This document shows, piece by piece, positions 26,275 to 36,850 of a stretch of DNA of 64,000 nt. Positions within the stretch are counted from its first letter, which is position 1. The number at the start of each line of letters is the position of its first letter. The stretch is from Paramecium tetraurelia. Taxonomy: Eukaryota; Ciliophora; Oligohymenophorea; Peniculida; Parameciidae. The notes beneath the pieces are model-generated. The model was not told the origin of the DNA and ran no database searches. It saw only the letters and a program-made list of their open reading frames with translations. The stretch covers positions 62,001 through 126,000 of the forward strand of contig NW_001799638.1 of NCBI RefSeq assembly GCF_000165425.1, read 5' to 3'. Made by a program: the position numbers and the translations under genes.

Positions 26275-28122
26275 TCATTCTTCACCTGCACGATTTGATA
26301 ATTTAGATTTGCTCATATCTGTAATGATTCTGTGTGAATTGATTGAATGTTTCTTCTTTTTTTCTTTTTCTATTTCTAATAATTACTACTGTCTCTTCTC
26401 CTCTGCCTCCTTTCTTAATTATTCACTCATTTTGATTAAATGCTCTTTTTCCATCTAAATTTGTTAACTTTTCAAAAGATCTTATTTAATTCTCTATTCA
26501 AGTTACTCCTTTCTAAGTTCATCCAATTATTCGCGTCTTTGCAAATTATCTTGTTTATCTAATTCTTTAATAAAGGCTTAAGCTAGTTTTCTAGTTAATT
26601 CCTCCTATTTCTCTTTTTCAATTCTTTCACACTTAAACTTGGCTTGATCCAACTTTTTTAGTAGTTCCTTTTTATGTTACTCTGCTTAATATTCATTTCT
26701 AATTAAAACATCTTAAATCTTTCTATCTTTCTCTTAGAATTGCTTCTATTTTTCAAATTAATATAGTTTTTATTCCTCCTCCAGCTTTCTCTTTTTTAAT
26801 TGTAATTCCTATTGTTTTTTTTCATAATCTATCACTTTCTTTCTCATTTGTTCTTCATTTTATTTAATAACCTTATTTATTTCTTCCTATTTCATTTCTC
26901 CTTCTTTTTCTTTCTATTTTTTTTTCTCTTATAATTGATTTTCAAAAAATAGTCTTTGTTATTCAACATGTTTTTGTTTTTCCTCAAATTCTATTCTCTT
27001 TTTATTTAATTACTCTTCATTTAATCTTCTAACCTATTCTAATTTAGCTTCCTATTCTAATCTCTCTTGCTCTGCCTTCTCTAATCTTTTTAACCTTTCG
27101 TCCTCAAATTTTTATGATCTTCTTAAGTCTTTCTCTTAAAGTTCCTTTAATCTAATATCTTATATTTCTTATTAACGATTTAAAAATTATTCCCTATCTT
27201 GCTAAATCTTTTTTTATTTTTCAATTCTTTACTCTTCCTTAATTTTATTTTCTTCTTTTCTCTTTCTCTCTAATTCTTCTTCTCTTTATTTCCTTTTTTA
27301 ATCCTTAATTTTATATTATTCCTCTCTCTCTAATTAAATTCTCTTTTCATCTTCTTCCTTCTTTCTTCTTTCTTCTTCAAGTTATAATCTCTTTTTTTCT
27401 GCTTGCTCTTTTTACCATTATATTTTCAATTCTCTTTATTTCTCCTTTTCTTGAATTCTTTTTTCTTTCTCAGCATTATTTCTTGCCAACTCTTCCATTT
27501 TCTACTCTGAATTAATTATTTTTTCTATTTCTAATTCTTACCTTTTTCGGATGCTGCTTAACAGTTTCTCTCTTTTTTCAGCTAAAGATGAAGTGCTTCT
27601 GAAGACACTTGAATTTGACAACTAATTTGGCCATAATCCTTATGATTCTTCCTAAAGAATTTTTTGTCTCATCTGACGAACAACCTAAATCTTCAGTCGG
27701 CGTTTTTCCTCAAAATGATCGAATACCATTTATATAACATCCTCGTTTGCCAATTAGCCTTTAGAAAATCAATGTTGATTACCTGATGGATCTTTTTATT
27801 TTAGCATATGTCTAATCAGGTCTTTCCCCTTTTATATTAAATCCTCCTTCTTAAATCCTTCTCTTTTGCATGCATCCTTCATTCTAGGAGTGAATGAATT
27901 CGCATCAATGTCTTCTTCATCAAATTCCTCCTCTCTTTCCGGATTATCTTCTTATTGCTATCTATTATTTTGCTATTCTCTATTTTATTTTGATGGGAAA
28001 TTTTCTTGCTGTTTAGGATTTGAATTTTATTATTAACCATTTTTTTCATTCTCCTATTGTTCATTCTATTAATGTTCCTCTTCGGTTTCATTATGATTAT
28101 TTCCTTCTTAATTATTTTCCAT
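26275..28122 (-). CDS. Highly charged coiled-coil protein
   Basis: About 600 residues. The first ~100 are Asn/Gln/Glu-rich (MENNQEGNNHNETEEEHQQN). A compact region follows, SFTPRMKDACKREGFKKEDL then KGKDLIRHMLKQKDPSG. After a 24-nt GTAATC...TAAAG intron comes LANEDVIQMVFDHFEEKRRL. The remainder is a long Glu/Lys/Arg single-helix or coiled coil (EKEKRIQEKEKQRELKIQWQ), ending SKLSNRAGEE before TGA. The compact N-terminal part followed by a charged helix is a layout I have seen in ciliate cytoskeletal proteins, but I cannot name the family. Many Gln are TAA/TAG codons. A structural or ciliary role is inferred from composition only. Confidence 0.7.
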
Positions 28123-28363
28123 TTGTAATAATTATTAATTTTAATATTAATATTCCGTTTAGCAAAATCAAGTAGATATTTAATTTCAACTCCAATTAGA
28201 AAGAAGTAGTCTTTCTTATTAGAATATTTATTTTTTAGTTATTAGAATAAAAAGGATTATCGAATTAAGATATACAGCAGACACAGAGTCAATCGAAGAT
28301 ATACACATTCATTCATTAAAAATGTTAATAAAATTAATTTTATTCTTAATATAATATAAATAA

Positions 28364-28934
28364 ATGAATTAAAATTAAAACTTTTAAAGCAATTTGAACC
28401 TCTTTCCAGAAATTGGAACACACGGTGCTAGAGGAAAGGTAAGGATTATTAAATAAAATAGTAATATGGTGGAAACAACATTACAATGAGAGGTACTGAA
28501 ATTTTCGAAGGATTAACCACTGGAAGACCTTCTAAAAATATTATATAAGCTCATTTCAAAGTGTTAAGATTTTACAGAAAAGTGTGTCGATTGATTCCTT
28601 TTTTATTAAGAATACATGATATGGAAGTCACCTGTAATTCTTAATAAGCCATGGTTAATGTTGCTAATGTAATCAGAAAGAGAGCATACTTAAGGGATCC
28701 TGATGCTGTTGACAGATGGGTATTATACACTTTTTCATATTATAGGTGTATCGTGGATATGAATTACTCTATTAAGCTGAATGGCACATGTTGAATAGAG
28801 ATCATTTATTCCAATATTTTTCTAATCAAAACAGATCTGACGCAGGATATTCTTATTTAGAAAATTAAAAGCTTAAAGGAAAGAGCGAATTCTTAAAAGA
28901 TTTCTATATTGGAAACAAAACATATGAATATTGA
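28364..28934 (+). CDS. NDUFA6: Complex I LYR subunit, NDUFA6/B14-like
   Basis: About 173 residues with two introns, 28439-28461 (23 nt) and 28720-28745 (26 nt). It starts MNQNQNFQSNLNLFPEIGTH. The LYR-type motif appears as FKVLRFYRKVCRLIPFLLRI, and the C-terminus FLKDFYIGN closely matches the FLSKFYVG ending typical of NDUFA6 (B14). LYR proteins bind mitochondrial acyl carrier protein; NDUFA6 docks it on the matrix arm of respiratory complex I. The N-terminal ~50 residues are an extension compared with animal NDUFA6 and could hold the targeting signal. With the NDUFS1 and core-1 genes it is one of three respiratory-chain genes in the window. Confidence 0.75.
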
Positions 28935-29034
28935 CATCATATTCAGCTAATGAAATAATAGCAAAATTATACAAAACAAAATTATATAATTTTTTTAATT
29001 TTGCAATATTTTTTATTTTCTTACTCATAATATA

Positions 29035-30524
29035 TCAGGCATTAGCCTATGAATCTCCTTTTAACGTTTAATTCAATTATTCCATGCTCAAAAAACCTGA
29101 CTCAGATTCATTTTGTTATTGTTATTTTCCAGAACCTTGTTTTTCTTATCTCAGTTTATCAAGATTCAGTCTATGTGTATTTCCTGGGGTGTATTATGGA
29201 CTAGATTTCCTACTTCCTTAAGTAGGTTTTTGCTGAGAGAGTCTTATGGGTTTCTCTGGACTCCAATCCTAAAGTCCTTTAGTTTAGGGTTTTGATCTAT
29301 ATTAGGTAAGCTTTTGGTTCTAAAAGTCATCCAATTTATATCTTATTTAGATTTTTTAAATACCTAATATTTTATAGTCTTTTGGATATATTAGTAGATT
29401 CAGGTTCTAATTACTAAGGTTCTCTTTGTGATTACTAGTTTTTGAAATATTTTCTATAATTTGGGAAACCAGAGAGTCCTCTTTGATCACTAGAATATGA
29501 TGGTCGATCATAATCTCTAGTATGTCTTGGTTCTTATCTTAATGATTATTCTCTCTCATTTTAAAATAGATCTGAAATATATGATTACAAATCTCCTCTC
29601 ATTCTATTAGATTTGTGAGATCTTCTTTCACTTTCCCTCTCTTCATTTGGACTACTCTTGAATTACTACTATTATGTAACTGGTGGATTCTTTAGGAACT
29701 ACTATCCTTTGGTAGGTGATATCTAGACTTAAGACTCATTTATAAAGGATTATTTATTTTAATTAGCTGCAGTCAATCTACTAGTTTGTAATTGGGAACT
29801 GGATACATTTATATTTATTTTGCTTTTTTATAAGGCATTAGTGGAACCGTCTAAATAACTTACTTATTTCTTCTTATTTGAGATTTGGCTGTTTTCAGAT
29901 CCTTCAGCACTTTATTTTTATTACAATTTGTTTATCTATAATTCAGGTGCCTTTATTTCAGACTTCTTTTGTAAAATCTTATTGAAACATTCAGATTCAT
30001 TTTAGATTACATCAGTTTTCTCTTTTTATTACTGTTGAGTTCCTTAAACTAAAGTATCCAATTTCTCTTATAGTTATTCTAAATTATCACAATTTTGGAT
30101 AATGTTTAATATTTTTTTGTTCTTTTAGGCTTCTAATTATTTAATTCCCTCTTTATCTTTTTGTTCCAAAATACTTAATAATTCTAGTTTCTCTTCAATC
30201 ATTTATAACTTATGCTCATTTTATTTTGCTTAATATTCCCATTGTTCCCAACATTTGACAAAGTTATCCTCATTAAGGGTTGTATCTTTGAATACATTTG
30301 TTCTAAAGATAAGTGTAAATTTACAAGTCTAATCCTTTGGAATAATCTGCAAAATCTTCAATTGATAATGTTTCTTTTCCTTCTTTTTTTAAAGCCTTGA
30401 AGGCTTCAGAAGGATTCTTAAATTTGGAGGATAAATTCTTTTTCAAAGAACACCAAATTTTAAGAGTAGTCTAACAAGTTTCTATTTCCTCCTTTTATTT
30501 AATAAGCTGCTCTATTTCAGACAT
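29035..30524 (-). CDS. Coiled-coil protein with Ser/Gln-rich tail, unknown
   Basis: About 480 residues. It starts MSEIEQLIKQKEEIETCQTT. A structured N-terminal third includes KFKNPSEAFKALKKEGKETL, with a 22-nt GTAAAT...TTTAG intron near 30300 joining to an FTNVFKDTTLNEDNFVKC-like exon. This may be a divergent EF-hand-like module. A coiled coil follows (SILEQKDKEGIKQLEAQKNK), then a Ser/Arg/Gln-rich C-terminal region (FKSSPNEERESERRSHKSNR). A 22-nt intron at about 29337-29358 is needed to reach KLDDFQNQKLTQYRSKPQ and the ending GDSQANA before TGA. No family recognised. Confidence 0.65.
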
Positions 30525-30587
30525 AAATTTTATTTTAAAATATTGTATAATTTGTGAATTGTCTTATATAATATATTTTATTAAAAA

Positions 30588-31530
30588 ATGCTAGACTATA
30601 TATTCCAAAACCATACAAAGACGATTTACAACAATTAAGAGTTGTAGTAAATTATAGAACAGGTGATGGAAATATAAAATCCCAATACGTTAATAAATCC
30701 CTAGATTACTGTGACTCCATAGAAATTCTTTAAAGTATTTTTTAAATGATATTTTGATAACCTCTTGGCTTTTTATAGATGATAAGTAACCTCCAGTTAA
30801 TATATATTTTATATTCCAGGATGGCATAAAGACCTTCCTTACTAAACCTTCAATTTAATGGAAATTTATTCCAAAATATGAAAGTAAAAATTAAAATAAG
30901 CACATCAGATTAAATTGAACCTGAATTAACTAATATGTATCATAAGAATAATAAACTCATTGATATTCTGCAAAAGCTATTAGCTGAGTTTAAACTAAAT
31001 TACCCATACTCTTAAAACAGTGATGCAAAAGATCCTGCGAAAATAGAATTAGAAAAAAGAATTTTAAAGTACACTAATAAAGTATTAATGATATAAATCA
31101 ATTTTAGATGGAAAAAGACTGGAAAGATGTAAAAGCGGTAGGAGATGAGCTAATAAAAGAATATATATCAGTTTAAGATTAAAGAGTGAAACTCAAACAA
31201 CTTAAGAGCTGTATAGCAGAATTGAATGATAAACTAACAAACGAGATTAAGTGCATGAGTTAATTTTAAGCCGATTATTCTTAAGAAGAAGTTAATGAAG
31301 ATAACATCCTTAAAATATTAGTTTTAGATTAAGCAGAAGATTAAATTTGCAACCTATAAGCAAACATACATGGAATACGCGACACATATAAATATACATA
31401 AAATCGAATGAAAACCAGTAGCAATGTAACTTTAGAGTGGGTTTGTTCAATTGTAAAGTAGTTGGCTGAATAGGAGTTTAATGATATACAATTATTAAAA
31501 AAGTGCAACGGATACTTTTACAATTAATGA
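30588..31530 (+). CDS. Possible ESCRT-I (VPS23/TSG101-like) protein
   Basis: Starts MLDYIFQNHTKTIYNNQELQ. Two frames look coding in the first 150 bases: the ATG frame, and one reading IPKPYKDDLQQLRVVVNYRT. They meet at 30745-30790, where either a 44-nt GTATT...ATAG intron or a one-base change in a T6 run is required before DDKQPPVNIYFIFQDGIKTF. Later introns of 25 nt (GTAAAA...ATCAG, near 30882) and 26 nt (GTATTA...TTTAG, near 31081) fit well. The C-terminal ~70 residues (VLDQAEDQICNLQANIHGIR, then VTLEWVCSIVKQLAEQEFND) resemble the TSG101/VPS23 steadiness box that follows a coiled coil. The N-terminus does not clearly match a UEV domain. The assignment is tentative. Confidence 0.45.
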
Positions 31531-31784
31531 ATTATGAAATCATTATTAAGAATTAAATAAGCATCTCTAACATAATCAAATTACTAATAAAAAATCTACT
31601 AAATTTCTTACAAATTGATAGCATTCCAAATTCCTTATAAATTATTGTATCATTTTTAAATTAATTAACCATATATGCATCTATCTACTTTGCAGGTAGA
31701 TTAGAGTGGTAAGTAATTATGTACCCATTCATATTATATAATTTATGTTTAAACTACAATTGAATATATTATAATATTATAATA

Positions 31785-32714
31785 ATGTTTTCAAAAAGTG
31801 ATCGAGTTTGTTTCTAGCCTACTTATAATCCTCCTGTTGGCTACTACGAAGTCAACCACTAACATTAGGCTAAAGGGGCTGACTTTTCGAAATCTATATC
31901 TAGAAATCTAGAGAGTAGACAAAGTGTGAGTCCTTAAAACTATAATAACAATCTACCAAAGATGTCATTAGCCAGTCCTTAGTTATCTGCTTATGCCAAA
32001 CCAGGTGAAAGATTGAAGATTGAATAGAAATATAAGAAACCAAAAGAGAGAAGCTACAGTTACTCTTAAAATCCAGACATATCAATTAACAACTTCGATA
32101 GGTTGCCCATCAAATAGAAAGGCAAGCGACTTAAGATCGTTTATCAAAAACATACTACAGATGTGGAAAATTCAATGGAAGAACCTAACTAATTATAAGT
32201 TTAGGGATATTACAATTCAAGATCTTAAACCCCTTTTACGGGATAGTCTAAAAGAAGGAAACCTAAAAGTATGGCTACTCATTATTATTATTGAGCACAT
32301 AGGAATATATTTTCTTTATTTCCTTCTGACAGTTTGGAATTGGCTTAGCAACGAGAAAAATTGAAGGATAAACCAATACCTCCTCCTGGGGCGTATTATA
32401 ATGAATTTAATGATTCCTCTATAAAGATTGAAAAAATACCTTGGAGATTTTAATGTTTCTCTTCAACAGTTAGGAGATTTAGTTAATAACAGTAAGATAC
32501 AGGTCCTAGTGTAGGTGCTTATGAACTCAAAACAAAATCAAAAGCCATAGGAGTTATATAACTTGATAAATATAGTAAAAGACAAGATAAATAGCTTAAT
32601 TTTCCTGGTGTAGGTACATATGATATTGAATAACCATTTACATAATCAAAACCTAAACAAAAGTAATAACAAGATTTTCCATGTCCATTTGGATCAAGTG
32701 GTAAGAGATTTTGA
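31785..32714 (+). CDS. SHIPPO/STPGP-repeat (CIMAP/ODF3-like) protein
   Basis: About 300 residues. It contains repeated PGP/GxGxY-like motifs spaced along a basic, Ser/Pro/Tyr-rich chain: YNPPVGYYEV, PIPPPGAYYNEF, GPSVGAYELK, FPGVGTYDIE and a final FPCPFGSS. This is the SHIPPO-1/STPGP repeat pattern of ODF3/CIMAP proteins, which decorate the lumen or surface of axonemal microtubules. It starts MFSKSDRVCFQPTYNP. A longer GTATGG...ACATAG removal (about 34 nt) is needed near 32269-32302. It stands 28 bases upstream of an ENO4-like gene on the same strand, another sperm-tail/ciliary type of protein. The exact microtubule partner is unknown. Confidence 0.7.
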
Positions 32715-32742
32715 TTTAGAATATTATTATTATATTTATTAA

Positions 32743-34307
32743 ATGTCTAAATCATAAGTTCCTCCAGAAGTAAAAGCATATATTGATGAATACAAAATGG
32801 AGGATGTTATTAAAGATGCAGTGAATACAATCCTTTCTTAAAAGCCAGCTGACCCTTATACAACATTTTCACAATATTTTGGAAAAGTAACTGATTATAA
32901 TAAACACAGTTATCAACCCCTGTTATTGAATTAGAAGATATTTCTGGTTTAGAAATGTTAAATAATGAACTTAAGACAAGCATTCAATTGATTTTCACTG
33001 TCTAATTCAAAAATCAAAAATTACAATATAAATCTCCATTATAGTTTTCATAATCTTATCCAGAATAAGAAATATTTTAGTAATATATAGTGTTAATTTA
33101 AGCGATGATGAATAAAAAAATATGAAATAAGCAATCTAAGAAATAGAAAAGGTTTCTCATTAATTAAAAGGAATGAAATCAAAGGAATAAAAAGAAGTTG
33201 ATGAGATATTATTGAAATATCTTAGTGAACATCCAGTATAAAATCTCATCTATTTTAGAATCGTATTAATGTTATTCAATAAATTTCATTTAGTTTACTT
33301 CCTTTGCATGCTCACTTTATGAATTAAAGATTAACCTAATTGCTTCGTTAATAATTTAATACTTAAGAAATTAAAACTCCTAAACTCTTTGTGAATTTGC
33401 TTTAGGGTAGTAAAGTAGTTGCTTCTAAGTGCAAAATCTATAAGTTTTTATTAATATGTGAAGGAGAAGGTGCATTGTAAAAAATTTAGAATGTTGTTAA
33501 TAATGTCAAAAAAACTATTATTTCAGGCAAGAAAGGAGAAGCTGGTCTTCAATTCTATTAAGATGGTACTTTTATATGTCCTGGTGATACTATTCCAGAT
33601 AATTTAAAGATAATTGAATAAGCAATAGAGGCAGCTTAATTGAAAGATCATGTTTAACTTGGCTTAGTTTGGTTAGCTGAATTGTTTTATGTTCCTGAAG
33701 AAAAGAAATATGATTTAGACAATCCAAAGAAACTATTAGATGCAGATTAATTAATAGATTATTATTTCAAATTGTGTTAAGAAAAACCAATTATTGTATA
33801 TTTAGAAGATCCTATTCACCATACTGATATTGTCGGATGGACAAAAATTACCAATAAATTCAAAGATTCTAAAGTTAAATTAGGTAGTAGGAGATTATAT
33901 TCAAATATCGATAAAGCAAAGAAACATTGTGAAATATTGAGTTAATAAACCAATCCAGAATTAAGTGAGTAATAGATAACCCAGATGAATAATGAAAGAA
34001 TACATCTTGATTATATGTACAAACCTCTCTATGAATACAATACATTTACAGAATTATATAATCATTTAAGCTATTTAATTTCAAAAGTAACTTTATTTAT
34101 ATTATTATTAGAAATCTTCATTGCAAATAATTATAGGGGATTCTCTAGTTGATACTGAAGACTCGTATTTCGTTGATGTTGCTGTAAATTTATTCAATAA
34201 ATTAGTTTTCGCTTCCAAATTCTAATATTAATATTGGACCTCCCCTTAAATACGAAAAAATTATAAAATACAATAAATTTTTAAAATTATGCCATGAAAG
34301 TGATTGA
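32743..34307 (+). CDS. Enolase-4-like protein, probably non-catalytic
   Basis: About 480 residues. The N-terminus (VKAYIDEYKMEDVIKDAVNT, KPADPYTTFSQYF) looks like a DPY30/RIIa-type dimerisation helix pair, as in axonemal adaptor proteins. The rest is an enolase barrel: LQFYQDGTFI, KKYDLDNPKKLLDADQLIDY, IIVYLEDPIHHTDIVGWTKI and the ending NIGPPLKYEKIIKYNKFLKL. Introns of 22-25 nt near 32888, 33069, 33237, 34087 and 34173 each restore the enolase frame. Enolase metal and catalytic positions are lost: the DVAASEF segment is LVWLAELF, the VGDDL segment is LGSRRL, and the SHRSGETED segment is IIGDSLVDTED. This matches ENO4-type ciliary enolases. A structural role in the axoneme is inferred. Confidence 0.85.
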
Positions 34308-34348
34308 TACATTTTTAAATAGAAAAATATATATAAACTAAAAACAAA

Positions 34349-35128
34349 TCATGATAAAGATCTTAGAGTTTGCATAGTAAAGTATTAGTTTTCCATTATT
34401 TTCTTGTGGAACAACTTAAATGTACCAATACTACATTTAGCTTATTGTGCAATCACTGTAGATAGAATGCCTCCTCGGCTTGCAAAAATGATGTCTCCAC
34501 TATATTTGACTATAGCAGCTGCAATCACATTTTCATGCTCTCCTTGGATTAGATTTTTCTGTTGGATTTTATTAAATACTTGGATACAGTAATTAATAAA
34601 TCTGTCGTTAAGTCCCAAGTTGGTTGATATTGATTTTATAAATGCTTAAACAACCGATTCTAATTTGTAATTGTTGTGTATTTTGAGTAATATTTTTTTA
34701 ATTAATTTTTCTGGAACTGAAAATTTAGCTAGAATTTCTCTCTAAGTCAATGGAATGCTTGTTTATTTAATGGCGGCAATCAAACCTGCAATAGCAATGG
34801 CAATAGCAGTGTATTTTTTTTATTTGAGTTCAGATAGTAAATCAGGTTATAAGAGTTGTAATGCAATTTTTAATAGATCTTCCTTTAATCCCAAAAGAAA
34901 TATTTAGTTTTTCATTTCTTCAACAATTGCTGATAGTTTTTTGCGATCAACATTTTATTCCTGATTGTCATCTGAAGAAGTGTCAGAATTATTATCTAAC
35001 ATTGTTGAATAGCAATTAGTAACTTCAACTTACTTCTCATTTGGAAGTATTTCGATAGGATTAGTTTCAAACTCATTCAAATTAAATTTAGGAACTGGTG
35101 GTGCTATGGTTCTCCTTTTAATGTTCAT
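34349..35128 (-). CDS. TFIIB/BRF-like cyclin-fold protein lacking zinc ribbon
   Basis: 259 residues, no intron. Two cyclin-like repeats are visible. The first is built around YTAIAIAIAGLIAAIKQTSI, TQREILAKFSVPEKLIKKIL; the second around FINYCIQVFNKIQQKNLIQG, ENVIAAAIVKYSG and TVIAQQAKCSIGTFKLFHKK. The helix order and the small-Ala-rich helices are those of the TFIIB core, which binds TBP and promoter DNA. The N-terminus (MNIKRRTIAPPVPKFNLNEF) has no CxxC pairs, so the zinc ribbon that recruits RNA polymerase is absent. A short acidic Ser-rich linker (NNSDTSSDDNQEQN) precedes the core. It could be a divergent TFIIB/BRF/Rrn7 relative or a cyclin-like protein of other function; TFIIB family is my preferred reading. 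Confidence 0.65.
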
Positions 35129-35618
35129 TCTAGAAGTGAGTGTTAAATAAATAATTCAAGCTTCGAATTTACTCCATTTTATATAAATTAACTCAAACTT
35201 AGTCAAATTTATCTCACTCTGTAGTCTTGGAAATATAAATTTAAGTTTAAATTTCGAGCTTTAAAAGGAGAACCAAGTATTTCAAATCAGTTCAATGACT
35301 ATTGTTTCTTATAATTTATATATATGAAAATAAAGAGCAAATTAAATCTATATTGAATTAAAACCAGTTGATTTCAATTCCCTAAGCTTACTTACAATAT
35401 TAAGTAAGTTTAAATAGAACACAATAGCTCACAAAGTCATATTTGAGGTTCTATTGAATTTCTTAATTATATATAATATTTTGAATGTTATGTGGAGATA
35501 CATTGCTTAGAAAATCAATGAATTAGCTTTCTTGCAATCATTGATTATTGCGGACAGTTTAAAAATTGTTTGAATAATTATGGCATCTATTTATATTAGT
35601 TACTAAATTTAATAATAA
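35129..35618. other. Intergenic, divergent spacer
   Basis: 490 bases of AT-rich DNA between two divergent genes. I see no coding frame with conserved sequence, no repeat family and no RNA gene. It presumably holds both promoters. Confidence 0.5.
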
Positions 35619-36622
35619 ATGAGTGTGTAATTGAATGATAGGCATATTACATAATTGGAAGAATTAGAATCATTAAAAGGAAAACTACAATGTCCGTCCT
35701 ATAGATCTCGTAACCTTTCATCAGATAGATAGTATACTCCCTCGTTGACTAATGATTTCAGAAGCACAAGAAATAGCGATTAATAGAAGGATTCTTAATC
35801 GGTAGAAAAATGTATTTTTAACTGTATTATGGCTAGTCATGAATCTCAAACAGTAAAATTAGAATGTTGATTATCTATCTCAATTATGGAAACAACAAAA
35901 GCAGTCCATTTCGCTAACTTAAAGTTTACAATCACAAAATGCTATATGTACATTTGTTATATTTATAAAATTAGCAGAAAAATAAGAAATCGATCAGTAA
36001 ATTCCTAAATATACTCATTAAGTGATTGAGGAGGAAGAGAATTTGGTTACTGAATAAGATGCCAATAAAATCAAAGTAGTTTAGGCAGTCAACAATGTGA
36101 GAGTGAATGGAAAATTTCCCACTACAACAAAATAAGGGGGTTAAAAGAAAAGTTAATAATAAGCTCAGAACCTCCAGACAAGTAATAACCAAGGGTAAAA
36201 CAAAAAAACTAATAGTAATATTAATAATAATAACATTCGTCCTTAAACCACAAAATCTTAAGTTCAAGTACCTCAAACACCATAAACTCAAAAGAGAACT
36301 GTTTAAAAAAGTAACACCAAGTCCTTCTAAGATCAGACTTTAGATAGTATATGTTTCAAATAACATAGTTCCACAAACACCTTCATAAAAATTGAAATAA
36401 AGTTCCTTATTAGAAAAAACTAGATAGGGAAAGGTAAACCAGGCTATTGGCAAAGTGATGACCAAAAAGGAATCTGAAGAGGACGATAAAAATTTAGTCT
36501 TTTAATTACAGAGACTAAAAGAGAGTGTGACAAAGCTATACAGTGGTAGGTTTGAGAATAAGATGGCACATTCTTCATAATTTATTGAATAGTAATTATT
36601 ATCATTAACTTAGAAATTTTGA
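35619..36622 (+). CDS. Low-complexity Gln/Asn/Ser-rich protein with terminal coiled coil
   Basis: About 300 residues. It starts MSVQLNDRHITQLEELESLK, then a Ser/Arg-rich stretch (YRSRNLSSDRQYTPS). A 25-nt intron (GTATTT...GCTAG, near 35811-35835) leads to NVDYLSQLWKQQKQSISL, and a 27-nt one near 35946 follows. A long Gln/Asn/Lys/Thr-rich middle reads like a disordered linker. A 22-nt intron (GTATAT...CATAG, near 36348) opens the C-terminal helix region (VFQLQRLKESVTKLYSGRFE), ending SLTQKF. No family recognised. Basic, disordered middle and short coiled coils suggest a nucleic-acid or cytoskeletal binder, but this is only compositional. Confidence 0.6.
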
Positions 36623-36850
36623 TTAAATAATAAATGCACTGAAATTGGATTTTAGATGCCATGAAAGTGATATGTGAAAAATTATATATCATTCAATATC
36701 TTTGATTAAACTATAATAAATTTAATAAAAGTTTGTAAATATTAATTATTCATTGATTAAAATATTTTATCATTTTTGATATTAGTCAACGTACTTTCAG
36801 AGAATAATAAATTAAGTGTGTATAATAATTATAATTAAGAATAATTTAAA

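Noticed and set aside
33060..33260. Apparent frameshifts in the ENO4-like gene (several sites, including near 34223)
   Set aside because: Each was explained by a 22-25 nt GT...AG intron that restored the enolase alignment, so they are introns and not lesions.
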